Positions 43,046-53,010 of a stretch of DNA of 64,000 bases are shown here, in pieces; position 1 is the first letter of the stretch; every line of letters starts with the position of its first letter. This DNA is from Lineus longissimus (taxonomy: Eukaryota; Nemertea; Pilidiophora; Heteronemertea; Lineidae). The notes beneath the pieces were generated by a model. It searched no databases, had not been told where the DNA came from, and worked only from the letters and a program-made list of their open reading frames with translations. The stretch is from assembly GCF_910592395.1 (NCBI RefSeq), contig NC_088308.1, positions 13,657,001-13,721,000 on the forward strand, read 5' to 3'. The position numbers were made by a program, and so were the translations under genes.

Positions 43046-45045
43046 CCCACGAATAATACTCTTAATAGTGCTATTGTTAAAGGGTGGATAAGTTGACAAC
43101 ATGAAGGGGCTGAACAAAGCCGTTGACCAATAGGCAGCAGCAATGAAGTGCTGCGATCACCTGGTCACAGTCTTGAATTCTACATGTCAACTGGCCCAGT
43201 CTAAATCTGATCAGGCTTTTTTCATTCACGCGCTGTCATATTGTCCAAATTGCAGAATACAAAGGGGAGCTGCTGTCTTTGAATAGCGCTGCCCGTACTG
43301 GTACTTTTGTGATCGGTAATGAGTTGTCTTTGATCGTTGGACGTAATAGGCCTAATGCATTACAGTACAACCGTGACCACAATGTTGATGAATCGTGGTA
43401 GTCAAGTGGATTTTAATTCTCTGATGTTGTCAGAGACATATAGGGACAATAAAACCTAGGCAAACATTTCACCCTGAAAGTTTACTTCGTGGTCATGATG
43501 ACTTGAGGGACTCGCCAGTAACTTTCTCCTGCCACATTCCTGTTAGAGTCCCTTTCTCCTAGAACAAGTGCTTAGCTGCTGAGTGAGTGTGTAAATCCAC
43601 ATCCGCTGCGACTTCCACTAGGTTCCACTAGCTTCCACATCTTAAGGGCTGCACATCCATAAACAGGGAGTGTATTAGTTAGTTTTTTTTGGAGGGGTAT
43701 TTGCCATCCCCACCCCCTCTAACTACACCCCTCTGAACAGACTTAAGAGTGATCCATTGCACCAAGGGGAATGGTAGGGAAAGATCCATTGCCGGCTACG
43801 CATGTCTCAGTCTCGTCAAGTAACTGTAAGGGGTCTCCTCAAACTTTGATCTTGTGTAAGAACTGATAAGATGCAAATGAATGGAACTTTACAACTATGA
43901 GCTGAATTTCCTGTTGGTTAAGGTTGTACACCATGTACCTCTCAAGCAAAAGGATAACCTATGTTACTGGGTGGTTGAGTGGAGGGATTGCTCCATCCGA
44001 GGTGGGTGCTCATGGGGGGGGGGGGGGGGTGGCATTACCAACACAAATGCTTCAGCTCCTAGTTCACACTTCTTCTGGTGCCAGTTTCTTTTCTTCACAG
44101 TTACCTGTATCATACTTTATGCGATAAAAGTTTCTAAACTTAACCCCTTCCAGGGAGAGGATGTGAAGTGAAGGTAAAGTTTTTAACACCCTAGACATTG
44201 GGTGATATGAATAAAGACTAGCAATTGCTTTTATCTAAATCTCCATGTACATTTACACTAGGCCTTCCTGTACAAAACCGGAGTAAAAGCATTTGCTAGT
44301 CTTTATTCATATCACCCATTGTCTGTAAACCAATAACAGAGTGCAATTGGATTACAAAGCTAAATAATTATAAATAAGATTTGAAATAAAAGTATAAGTT
44401 CATCTATAAAGGTTCTAAGTCTTACAGACCAGATACATGTACATTAAAACAATTTGTAAGAGACATGTCATTTCACCTTTGATTGGTACATGACTGCCTT
44501 AATGCAGCATAAATTAACTCTTGAGTTAAATCGCACTCAATAACAATAGGCTTCAGCAGCATGAATTAGCCGAGGTACATTTAGATGCACTCTGAAACGT
44601 CTAGTTATACTGTACATTTATGTGCATAAACCTTAAAGTTATACAGTCAGCATTTAGCAATATCTAGCATCTTGACTTTCAAGAAACAACTCTTAAAATC
44701 CTTGAGGCATCCTAACCAAGTAGAAAGCGGTTAATCGTCAATGCTCCACTAACATTCTCGTCTTCCATAAACCTTAAAACATCCATGGCTATCCCTGTCA
44801 TGTACATAAACATGTTGAATAGAAAATGGTTCAAATTGACAACGCCCCACTGTGCCCTGTCTTTCTTAAACAAAAACAATAGTTGTGCTCTTAAAATCCT
44901 AAGCTACTGCAGTCAAACAGAAGTGAGTAATCCTCAAGACTCCACTGAAACACTAGTTGCGGCGCTCTTAAAATCCTTAAAGCTACTGCAGTCAAACAGA
45001 AGTGCGTTATTCTCATGGTTTCAATAGGAACGTTCACATGATCAG
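43046..45045. other. Noncoding part of the pogo-like element
   Basis: No second ORF. A small palindromic element is nested at 44,195-44,322. A G run is at about 44,014-44,029. A phrase ctactgcagtcaaacagaag is repeated at 44,904 and 44,984. Confidence 0.5.
44195..44322. mobile_element. 128-bp palindromic element
   Basis: Arms of about 38 bp: gggtgatatgaataaagact and its complement agtctttattcatatcaccc, continuing into agcaattgctttta versus taaaagcatttgct. The arms surround a ~45-bp centre. Nested in the pogo-like element. Confidence 0.7.
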
Positions 45046-46440
45046 TTACTCATCGTTACCATTCTCATCACTGTCACTGTGGGCTGGCATGTCCACAAAC
45101 AACACTGCATCACAATCATTGTTATTCTCATCAGCGTCGTGGTGATCAACGTCCACTGGCTCTGCTTCCTCTGCTGCCCCGTCGCGATCCAACAGGACCT
45201 CAAATCCACGGCGTGGTCGATCCGGTGAGACATCAGTCCAAGCGTTGCTGATGATCGCTACTACATCTCGTAGTCTGATAGGATCGCATTGGCCATCCAT
45301 GCCCGTCCTCTCCTTTTTCCACCTTTTCCAATGCCTTCTAATCTTTGACTTGAAGGAGTACATGACGGCGATATCCAAAGGCTGAGCCAGTGACGTGCAG
45401 CCTGCAGGAACGAAGTGCAGGATACCCCCAAGGTTTGCTACTGCCATACCGAAGTCCTCTGACCGATGCACCCGGTATCTGTCGACAAGAAGTACAAAGT
45501 TCTCATTCTCTCTATTCTGTTCAACGTGTGGTTCAAAGATTTCTGTCATCCAGTGCAGAGCAGTTTCAAGGCGCATCCATCCAGTTTGAGATGCGGTAAC
45601 AACAACATTATCTGGAAGGTCCATTGCATCTAGCTCTGCCAGCTGTCCGACAAACCCTCTGCGAGGAAATGTTATGTGGCCCTTGAGCTTGTCTCCCGCT
45701 CTCGAGATGCATAACGTGACTGTACATCCTAATTTGACGTTTGTTCTGGAAGTACGTACATCAATGTTCATTTCACCACGCGTGCTACAGGTGTAGAGGC
45801 AAGGACAATCAAACAATACAAAAGTCTGGTCCATATTGAATTGCTCCTCTGGCCTTAGGTGATATACAACAACAAGAGCGTTTAATTCATCTCGTAGAAC
45901 GGTGATGCGAGCTTGAGCATCGGCTGGGATAAGCGTGCTGTTTTTATTCTTCTTACGAAAGGAAATCATTTTCCTCTCCTTGAAGCGATCACACCATCCC
46001 ACCGACGCTTGAAAGCGCACGTGTTCTGGTCTTGTCTGGATGAGACGGTCCCTTTCTTCCTGTGGCAGATCATCCCACCATTCGTTAAAGAGATGGGTGG
46101 CTTTCTCCTGTATCTCTAAACATGAAACTGTTATTCCTTTGGCCCTTTCGACAAGAAACCACCCGTGTAGCATGTGTTCAATTTCGGGCCAGTAACCATC
46201 ATGATCATCCCGTAGTCTGCGGCGAGCTTTCTTGTGGTCCGTTGCAGCTTCTTCAAACTTTGCTCGTTGCGGTTCCCACTTTCGGAATGTATCGAATGGT
46301 ATCCGGTAGTGTTCGGCATATTCACGAGCAGTCTGTACCGTTCCAGCAGCCAGGACATTTTCGAAGTCAGTTAGATGTTGACGTTTTTCTTTAACTGTAT
46401 AGCTTCGGCGGCGGGCAGGTAACCCACCTTCCGCCATCAT
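45046..46440 (-). CDS. Pogo-like transposase, intact 464 aa
   Basis: A DDE transposase that would cut and paste its element at TA sites in the nucleus. The N-terminus (residues ~10-55, SYTVKEKRQHLTDFENVL, then YRIPFDTFRKW) is a psq-like helix-turn-helix. Residues ~85-165 (WPEIEHMLHGWFLVERAKGI to WCDRFKERK) look like a CENP-B-type DNA-binding domain. The catalytic core has EEQFNMDQTFV (first Asp), NFVLLVDRYRVHRSED (second Asp) and GCTSLAQPLDIAVMYSFK (third Asp), 35 residues after the second, i.e. DD35D. The C-terminus is acidic. The usual N after the second Asp is R here. Starts at ATG (MMAEGG) and ends at TGA with no frameshift, unlike most neighbours. A recent active copy is the simplest reading. 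Confidence 0.9.
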   Translation of the reverse strand: MMAEGGLPARRRSYTVKEKRQHLTDFENVLAAGTVQTAREYAEHYRIPFDTFRKWEPQRAKFEEAATDHKKARRRLRDDHDGYWPEIEHMLHGWFLVERAKGITVSCLEIQEKATHLFNEWWDDLPQEERDRLIQTRPEHVRFQASVGWCDRFKERKMISFRKKNKNSTLIPADAQARITVLRDELNALVVVYHLRPEEQFNMDQTFVLFDCPCLYTCSTRGEMNIDVRTSRTNVKLGCTVTLCISRAGDKLKGHITFPRRGFVGQLAELDAMDLPDNVVVTASQTGWMRLETALHWMTEIFEPHVEQNRENENFVLLVDRYRVHRSEDFGMAVANLGGILHFVPAGCTSLAQPLDIAVMYSFKSKIRRHWKRWKKERTGMDGQCDPIRLRDVVAIISNAWTDVSPDRPRRGFEVLLDRDGAAEEAEPVDVDHHDADENNNDCDAVLFVDMPAHSDSDENGNDE

Positions 46441-46919
46441 TGAGTCTTCGATTTGTACTGATCTGTACGTCTCCTTCCATGTAGATGTTGTTTTAAGCCC
46501 TTCCTAACTAAACGTTTTTTACCAATGAAATGGAAGCATTAATTTTACCAAAGCATGTATCTTTAAAGTCAACGCAAAGCAATAAATCAAAGAATGAGGA
46601 ATCAAACTCCTAACAATGAGGCAGCCACCACGGTGTATGCCTGATCTATAATTGGTCCAAGAAAGATGAGTAGCTATTGATCAAGCATCGTATAGTGATC
46701 ACCACCTATTGCCTAATCGATAGGATACTGTGGCCTGAAGAGCGTGTCAATCAATCATAAGGTAAAACTGGTCATTGACATTTCCAAATTTTGACAAGGC
46801 ATTCAACTTGGCTATCCATGGTGAATTAGTGTAGTATTATAATTTGAATGGCATTTCTGGGAGGAGCTATGACTTAGGCCAGGCCATGCCTACCAGACCT
46901 TATATCTGGGAATCTAGTG
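46441..46919. other. 5' region and right inverted repeat of the pogo-like element
   Basis: Lies upstream of the transposase start (gene on minus strand) and ends in the inverted repeat 46,855-46,919. A promoter would be expected here but no specific motif is claimed. Confidence 0.5.
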
Positions 46920-47640
46920 TATGTACTTAATTTGTGATCAATAGTCATTGCAGTTAAGAAACGTGCCATAGTTACGGCCTGACGGCCAATTTACGCCATT
47001 TGACCTCTGTGACTTTGAAAAGTACGTCCAATTAAAAACCTGTGTGACATATACTGTATGGTGGTTAGATGTACCCATGATATCAAATTGGTGGCAATCG
47101 GGCAAGAAGTTAAGGAATAATCACATTTTTAAGGTTTTTGGATTTTGCCCCTGGTGGTAAAGTGGTGAATCATATTGGACCGAACTTCGGTCCCTGAGAT
47201 CACCTGACTAAGGGGTGCATGTGTACCAAATTTGGCATCAATAGTCACTGCTGTTTAGAAACGTGACATAGTTACATCCTAACTGCATATTTACACCATT
47301 TGACCTCTGTGACCTTGAAAAGTACGTCAAATCAAAAACCCGTATGAGATGTGATGTATCATTGCTAGGAGTACCTACCATAAAAGTTTTATTGAAAACG
47401 GATCATTAATAGGAGACATATCACAATTTTTATGTTTTCAGTTTTTGCCCCCTGGTGGCCAAGTCATGAATTAAACCGAATTCAGTGTCAGAGTACCTCT
47501 GACCTAGGAGGTCATGTGTACAAAGTTTCAAGTTCATAGCACAAGCGGTTAAGAAATGTGCCACACAGGATACGGACGACGACGATGACGGACACAGGGC
47601 TATCGTATAGACTCCCCTAACGGTGAGCCAAAAAGCAGAA
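46920..47640. repeat. Dispersed ~300-bp repeat family, right of the pogo-like element
   Basis: Two and a half units with the same phrases, an exact GCCCCCTGGTGGCCA (47,447-47,461) and the family end (acggacgacgacgatgacgg, then gtgagccaaaaa). Confidence 0.8.
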
Positions 47641-48077
47641 CCGGATTAGACAACAAGAGCAATTGAAAATTGTAAAAATATGTGCTCCCTCGAAAATCAT
47701 AGCAAAATGGAAGTTCGCTGAACCGAAGAGAGTTGTCACTTAACCGCTACGGTTATCCACCGTGATACCTCAATTTCTTATTTATCTATGGACTGAGACT
47801 GGAGGTGGCAGGTCAAACGCTACTGGTTGAAACTTTTTCATGCCATATTGGGTACACGTCTGACAGAAGTATATGATGGTCCATCTCATCCACTCCTCAA
47901 CATCAAAGTCTTCAACCTAGTTAAATCACAAATGACTTGATGATTTTCAATAAATCACCAAATTCTTACTACTTACATTTGGGTACATCATACATGTAAC
48001 ACACGTGAAATTCAGGTCAATACTAGCAGAGAGAATATGCTTGAATATTATATCTGCTCTGGAAAATGAAGACTCAC
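47641..48077. other. Start of the large calcium channel intron
   Basis: Downstream (minus strand) of the pore-loop exon. One acceptor-like site with a short frame (EEWMRWTIIYFCQTC, about 47,790-47,931) was seen but it does not match the channel and is not called. Confidence 0.45.
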
Positions 48078-48170
48078 CACAATCAACATCACAAAATAGG
48101 TCCAATCCCAAAAAGAATGTGCATCCTGGACATAATACATAATATCCACCCAGCCTTCCAAGCTGATCAC
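48078..48170 (-). CDS. T-type (Cav3) calcium channel exon: domain I pore loop and IS6
   Basis: A 93-nt exon (31 codons, phase 0 at both ends) reads [20 protein letters not shown] followed by [15 protein letters not shown] carries the domain I selectivity-filter glutamate of the Cav3 EEDD ring; [13 protein letters not shown] is specific to T-type channels as I recall them. Acceptor ctttctcattgcag at 48,171 and donor GTG|GTGAGT at 48,077. It joins the exon at 13,722 as [12 protein letters not shown], matching the uninterrupted IS6 helix of known channels. The preceding exon (ending IAIFQ in relatives) was not found to the right. Confidence 0.93.
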
Positions 48171-48229
48171 CTGCAATGAGAAAGAGAAGCAATTCTTGAA
48201 CTCTTTTATTGGTAGTCCCTAATCAATCA

Positions 48230-49040
48230 ATCAACAAATTAGAACTGGCTAGTGCCAGTGATCTCTGTGGTGGCATTACAAAGAGTGACAAATGTACCAA
48301 GTTTCAAGTCATATGATAACAATTTACCAATGATCAAACCAGAGGAGATAAAATCTCCCAGCAGTTTCAGTGGTGTCCAAACCAGGAATCAAACAGGACC
48401 GCAATATAGCCTGGAAGTATGAAGGGCTGCATATGAACCAAGTTACAAGTAAATAGCTCCAGTAGTTACCAAACATGCAATTATTGGCAAATCTAAGCTA
48501 TGCCAAATCAAAAGCCTGCGCGACATGACATGTATGATAATTACACATGTGCCTTTGATTAAAAATTGGTGATGATCAAGTCATTTGTTGTTTTTGGGTT
48601 TAGCCACCTCATGGCCAAATTTGGAATCAAACATAACTAAAAATTAGTCTCCCAGGTGAATAACATAGGAAATCATATGCCGAAAATAAATATTGATAAC
48701 TCCAAGAGTTACAAAATTTACCCTGCAAAAGTGCTAGTCACACTTTATCAGAGATTATGTTAACAGAAGTCTAGCAGAGGGAAAGAAGACTATTGGGTGG
48801 TGGACTGGTGGTGTAAGCCATGACAGTAGACGCGAGAGACTTCTGTCAAGATCTAGCGGACAAAACCCAAAATGACAGCAAAATTACCGGACAAGTACAG
48901 GATAACTGACACCAACTATAACGGAACTACCGTTGTCGTGACAGCAAGATCCAGTCATAAAATGGTCCACGGGCCATGTGCTCACCTTGGGTAATGTTAA
49001 TGCATGTCATTTGCAGTGGACATGGGGAGAACAATTTTGG
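48230..49040. repeat. Diverged copy of the dispersed ~300-bp family
   Basis: Recognisable phrases include accaagtttcaagtcata, gccaaatcaaaagcctg, cctcatggccaaattt and, at the right end, gtccacgggccatgtgctca followed by gcatgtcatttgcagtgga, the same edge seen at about 4,305. Confidence 0.55.
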
Positions 49041-49194
49041 TCATTGATGTAAATTTTCCGATCTTAGAGGAAGATGGCTGCTTGCCAAGCTTTGCTCAGT
49101 CTTATCTGATTGTACATATAACTTCATGCAATGAGTGTGATTTCAAGTTGAAGGTTCTTACAAAGATAAAATAAATCTTGTTGCCATGATTCTT

Positions 49195-49600
49195 TCAACA
49201 GTCGCAGCCCAGTGGACAACCAGTTACTGCAGTCTGGACCTTTACATCAAAACCGTTGCAGTTCAGCTTGAGACTAACCAGTCCATTGAATGCATAGTCA
49301 CATCCTAGGAACTAGTAAATGCAATCTTGACCTTTGTATCAATTCCTTGGAAGTGCAGGTTGTGAAAAACCAGTCCAGTCGATGCATAGTCACAACCTTG
49401 GGGCAAATAGTTACGACAGTATGGACCTTTGCATTAAATCCTTTGAAGAACAAATTGAGACACACCTGCCCAGTAGATGCCTGGTCACAACCAGAAACAG
49501 CCTGGACCTTTACATCAATTCCTTTAAAGTGTAAGTTGGTTGTGACAAACTAGTCCAGTGTACATGCAATAATTGCCATCAGCTTTACATCAGGGACAAC
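49195..49600. repeat. ~90-bp tandem repeat, four to five units
   Basis: Units share tggacctttacatcaattcc and atgcatagtcacaacc phrases at about 49,236, 49,328, 49,422 and 49,503. Confidence 0.6.
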
Positions 49601-49689
49601 CAACCAGTTGCAAAGTGCAAAGCGGGGACCAAGTCCAAGGGGTATGATTTTCTTAGCCCACGTTGATTATAGCGAATAAAAACATAACA

Positions 49690-49965
49690 GATACACTGAT
49701 TTTTTTGGTAAAACAACTGCCACATACTGTTTATTTCTTTTTATTTTGAGTTAAGTATTACAGTGAAAGAGATTGAAATACCAGAATTGACTGGTTCCTC
49801 TGATGACCATGCAGGTGAGCCCCGATGTTGGATGGGAGGTGCGAGGTGTTCTTTCGGTTCTATGAAAGTAGCTCTGCTCCTCTCTCCCAGTCATTTGTTA
49901 TGTGGTCACTGAAACGTTGAAATGCAGCAGCTGTCGATCATTCCTGTAAAACATGATAACATGTG
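49690..49965 (-). other. Exon-like segment, copy 2 of a pair
   Basis: Similar to 38,060-38,320 (gccacat, tattacag, GGAATGATC, ggtgaacacc/gagccccga). Reading frame is disrupted here. Confidence 0.35.
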
Positions 49966-50396
49966 TTTAAAGCACACATTGTGACGAAAGGTTCAGGTCT
50001 GAATACGTTAATCTGACTGACGACAATGCGCCATTTTCCCATACAGTAGTAAAGCTAGGGCAAAGCACAGAATTTCATTTCCTGTGGAAATGTCATTTTA
50101 TTAGTTCATACCTAGCTAGGTCAGACTTTTGCATGTGTACTCTTTATCAGACACACCCGAGGAAAAATTAATCTATTCATGATAGAAAATATTAGCTAGT
50201 TCACATAGCTTCACCTAGGCGCCGCCCCAGGACAGCCTCTGCCTTGCGGAAGCCGCCATTAATTAGTACTTATTACACGAGCGCAAGAGTAAATCCTGTT
50301 GCTGTGGGGATAGGCAGGCCCTCCTCTTTGAAACTCAAGGGGTGGAAGACACCCAGAAAGAGAGAAATTCGACAAGTGGGCTAGGCAGGGAAGCAC

Positions 50397-50750
50397 CTAG
50401 ACCACGTGCTGAGCCGTGACAATTGGACCGAGAGACAGCTTACCTTCTGTTAACACAGAACAATCGCGCATATAATACTGGGAGAAAGTGGAGTGAGAAC
50501 TCCACGTAGCCGCATCTAAAACCTCGATTAGCGCCACTCCCTTATACTCGGTCCAAGAAGTAGAGATGGCACGAATCCCATGGGCCGTAATGGCGGCCAG
50601 GTAGCGAAGCTCTGGAGAAACGAGAAACATAGAATAGGCCAGCCAGATGGTGACCACTAACCACCTAGCGACCGTAGCAGCAGCTATCTCCCTAGTAAAC
50701 TCCTCCCGATAAGACACAAAGAGGTGCTTCCTAGGCGAACGGCGGGCTCC
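50397..50750 (-). pseudogene. DIRS 2 tyrosine recombinase, C-terminal part
   Basis: Contains YLAAITAHGIRAISTSW (H-x-x-R), KGVALIEVLDAATWSSHST and FSQYYMRDCS with the catalytic Tyr, ending GPIVTAQHVV, parallel to the first DIRS copy. The region just upstream (50,660-50,950) contains a duplicated segment that breaks the frame. Confidence 0.8.
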
Positions 50751-50932
50751 TTGGTATTATCAAAAAAAAACTTCAATGCCTGGACCGGGCAGAGAGTTCT
50801 GCCAGACAGTGGCCACTAACCACCTAGCGACCGTAGCAGCAGCTATCTCCTTGTGAACACCCCCCCCCCCCCCCCAGATAAGACATAAAGAGGCGCTTCC
50901 TGCTGAGGCAAACGGCAGGCTCCTTAGTCTTA

Positions 50933-51310
50933 TCAGAATAGAACTTCAATGCCCGGACCGGGCAGAGTTCTGTCTGGGAGATCCCTAGAGACCGTAGCGG
51001 ACAAGGAGGGGATGAAAACCGGGCGTTTGAAGTTGTGCGGTGCCTGGTTCTTTGCCAGAAAACCTGCGACAAATTCTAGGACCGCGCCCCTCACATTAAA
51101 AGCCAATTTATCGAAGACTAAGGCATGGAGCTCGGACCTTCTCTCCGCTTCCACCAGAAAGGTGGTCTTGAAGGTCACATGTTTAAAATCTGTCTGGTGC
51201 CTAGACTCAAATGGGAACTTCATGAGGGCCCTTAGTACCACCAACAGATCCCATTTGGGGGTACATTGAATTGAGCGTGGACGTTCTAGAGACATATTGC
51301 GAAGCAAGGA
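50933..51310 (-). pseudogene. DIRS 2 tyrosine recombinase, central part
   Basis: Reads LERPRSIQCTPKWDLLVVLR, ERRSELHALVFDKLAF (catalytic Arg), GFLAKNQAPHNFKRPVFIPS and DLPDRTLP. Compared with the copy at 25.5-25.9 kb a few residues (ALATAQ) are missing before ERRSE. Separated from the C-terminal part by a duplication and a C run (50,861-50,875). Confidence 0.78.
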
Positions 51311-51553
51311 TGAGACAGCTTCAGTCTCTGAGGTTGATCGTCTTTACGGATAACGTCCTCCGAAGGCATCTCTCTCAGAGGAAACACACGATAGTCTCAA
51401 GGCGTGAAGCCTGTAGAAAGAAGGGTATTGATGATAGACCCGGCTGTTCGGGTGGTATAACAGACGGTCCCACCCCGGCAGCCAGCGGGGGTGGTCTGTA
51501 GGGAGCTCCAGCAAGACCGGAAAACCAAGCCTGCTTCGGCCAGCACAGGGCTA

Positions 51554-52430
51554 TCAGACAAACTCTGACCCGAACACCAGTAACAGAGGGGTTGCCAGAA
51601 ATGCGTAAGCATTGAGGCCGTCCCAGGAGGCTGACAGGCTGTCCACTCCCAAGGCCTCCTCGTCCGGAAAGGAGAATAATACAGGGGGATTCTCTTCTTC
51701 AGTCGAGTCGCAATGACGGAAGAGGAGCTGAATGTGCAAGCGACGACAAAGCTGGAATAGAAATCTGATCAAGAGGGTCTGACAAAGGACGCCAACTTGA
51801 AAGGCGGAGAAGCTGGAGGGGCCCAGGTAAGGGCATCCAGGAACCTGGTCCGCTGCCGAATTAAGCAGGCCCAGCAGAGGCAGAAACTGTTGAACTGAGA
51901 CGCTGTCCCGCAGCGAAATACCCTGCATACCCACGAAGACAAATCCTGAGACGAATCTAGCTCGAAAGCTTGAAAATCTGGATGGATAGGGAGATCCAGG
52001 AGATCCAACTAGATTGCCCAATTGTTGGGCTGCACCACTACTGCTACCAACCTGGTTGTCTCCATCTTGAAGATGACCAGTCTCCACTTCCCCGACTTCT
52101 TGGTCCCAAAGAAGTCGGGGGAACCAAGAAGACGGGCCTTTAAAAGCCTGAAGAGGATTGGTCGTCCACTACGCTTACCGCCTCCTTCTCTCGCCAAAGC
52201 CCTGGCAAGGTCCACGGGAGGGACCACCAAGGTGATAGTCGTCATTGGGGGGTGAGAGATATCAAAACGGACACCGTGGCAGAGCATGTCGGAACAGGGG
52301 AGTCCTTCTGACACCACTGATCCCAAAAGGCCCGAAATGACGGAGCCTCCCCCCATAGTGACACCCGTGGGGGCGCCACCTGAAGGCACAGGAGTACGGA
52401 CTAAAAAAGTCACTTTGTTTGCCCCGTGAC
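51554..52430 (-). pseudogene. DIRS 2 reverse transcriptase remnants
   Basis: Pieces in different frames: GKWRLVIFKMETTRLVAVVV plus QPNNWAI, then DLPIHPDFQAFELDSSQD and further on LLGLLNSAADQVPG. Between these the catalytic YxDD and the palm end are missing. PDEEALGVDSLSASW near 51,640 corresponds to PDEEALEVDSLTASW of the first copy, so RNase H has been deleted. Confidence 0.75.
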
Positions 52431-52608
52431 CCGTATTACCTTGGAAGGGGCGCTTTGACTACCCGCCATCCCTGCCCCTTCCTGAGGAGCAGTGGCGCTT
52501 ATTGGATCGGCTTGAGGGAGCCTCAGTCTCTGCCTGGCCGTGGGGATAAAAGGAAGAGGAGCCCCGCGAGGACGAGGGCCAACAAGAGGTTGAAGAACCT
52601 CAGGGACG

Positions 52609-52977
52609 TCAGGCCTTCGCCTGACAATACCTGCCCACAGCCCAAGAAGAGGATCGCGGGCGTTGGATGGCCTTAAGAGTCAAAGTCAACTCCATAAGGC
52701 GGTCCGACTGCATCTGGGTACCTATGGAGTCCGGGATGGAGTCATTAAATAAGAAAAGGCCGCCCAATTGGGCCGTCCTTAATGCCCCCTGAAGAAACCA
52801 GGCGCGGCGGACCATACTTAACCCCTCAATAATCAGGTATCGGCGTTTAAGCACCGCGTTGGCAGCCTGCTTATCGGCCAGATCACAGTGAAGCATCCCC
52901 CATGTACAAACACGTTCTATAATATTGCACTCGGCGGGAGTGCTAGCATCGGGAGTAAGTGCCATCCATACATCCAA
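52609..52977 (-). pseudogene. DIRS 2 gag-like C-terminal fragment
   Basis: Includes LADKQAANAVLKRRYLI, MVRRAWFLQGALRTAQ and a downstream LFNDSIPDSIG, matching the ends of the other gag-like frames in this window. Confidence 0.75.
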
Positions 52978-53010
52978 TAAGAGCCGATTGTGTACACAAT
53001 GTATTACTAT

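Larger units (their letters stand above)
42988..46919 (-). mobile_element. Pogo-like DNA transposon, 3,932 bp, with TA target duplication
   Basis: Terminal inverted repeats: left CACTAGAATCCCAGATATAA plus ggtctggt, right its complement ending ATCTAGTG at 46,919; the similarity runs for ~65 bp and includes tagctcctccca. TA lies on both sides (42,986-42,987 and 46,920-46,921). The flanks rejoin into one unit of the dispersed repeat. The transposase ORF is intact. About 2 kb between the left end and the ORF stop has no coding signal. Confidence 0.88.
50000..53010 (-). mobile_element. Second DIRS element, decayed, minus strand
   Basis: In DIRS order from right to left: gag-like end (52,609-52,977), RT (about 51,770-52,430), a short remnant of the domain that follows RNase H (51,590-51,680) and a tyrosine recombinase (50,397-51,310). 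An end/complementary-region-like segment lies at about 50,045-50,145 (ttttattagttcatacctag, then gcatg). RNase H and much of RT are missing. Total length is about half of the element at 20.6-27.0 kb. Confidence 0.82.

Noticed and set aside
43881-44171. Plus-strand frames with a glycine run
   Set aside because: The glycine run comes from a G homopolymer inside the noncoding part of the pogo-like element.
47790-47931. Acceptor followed by EEWMRWTIIYFCQTC on the minus strand
   Set aside because: Does not match any Cav3 region and lies inside the intron between two exons that already join in phase.
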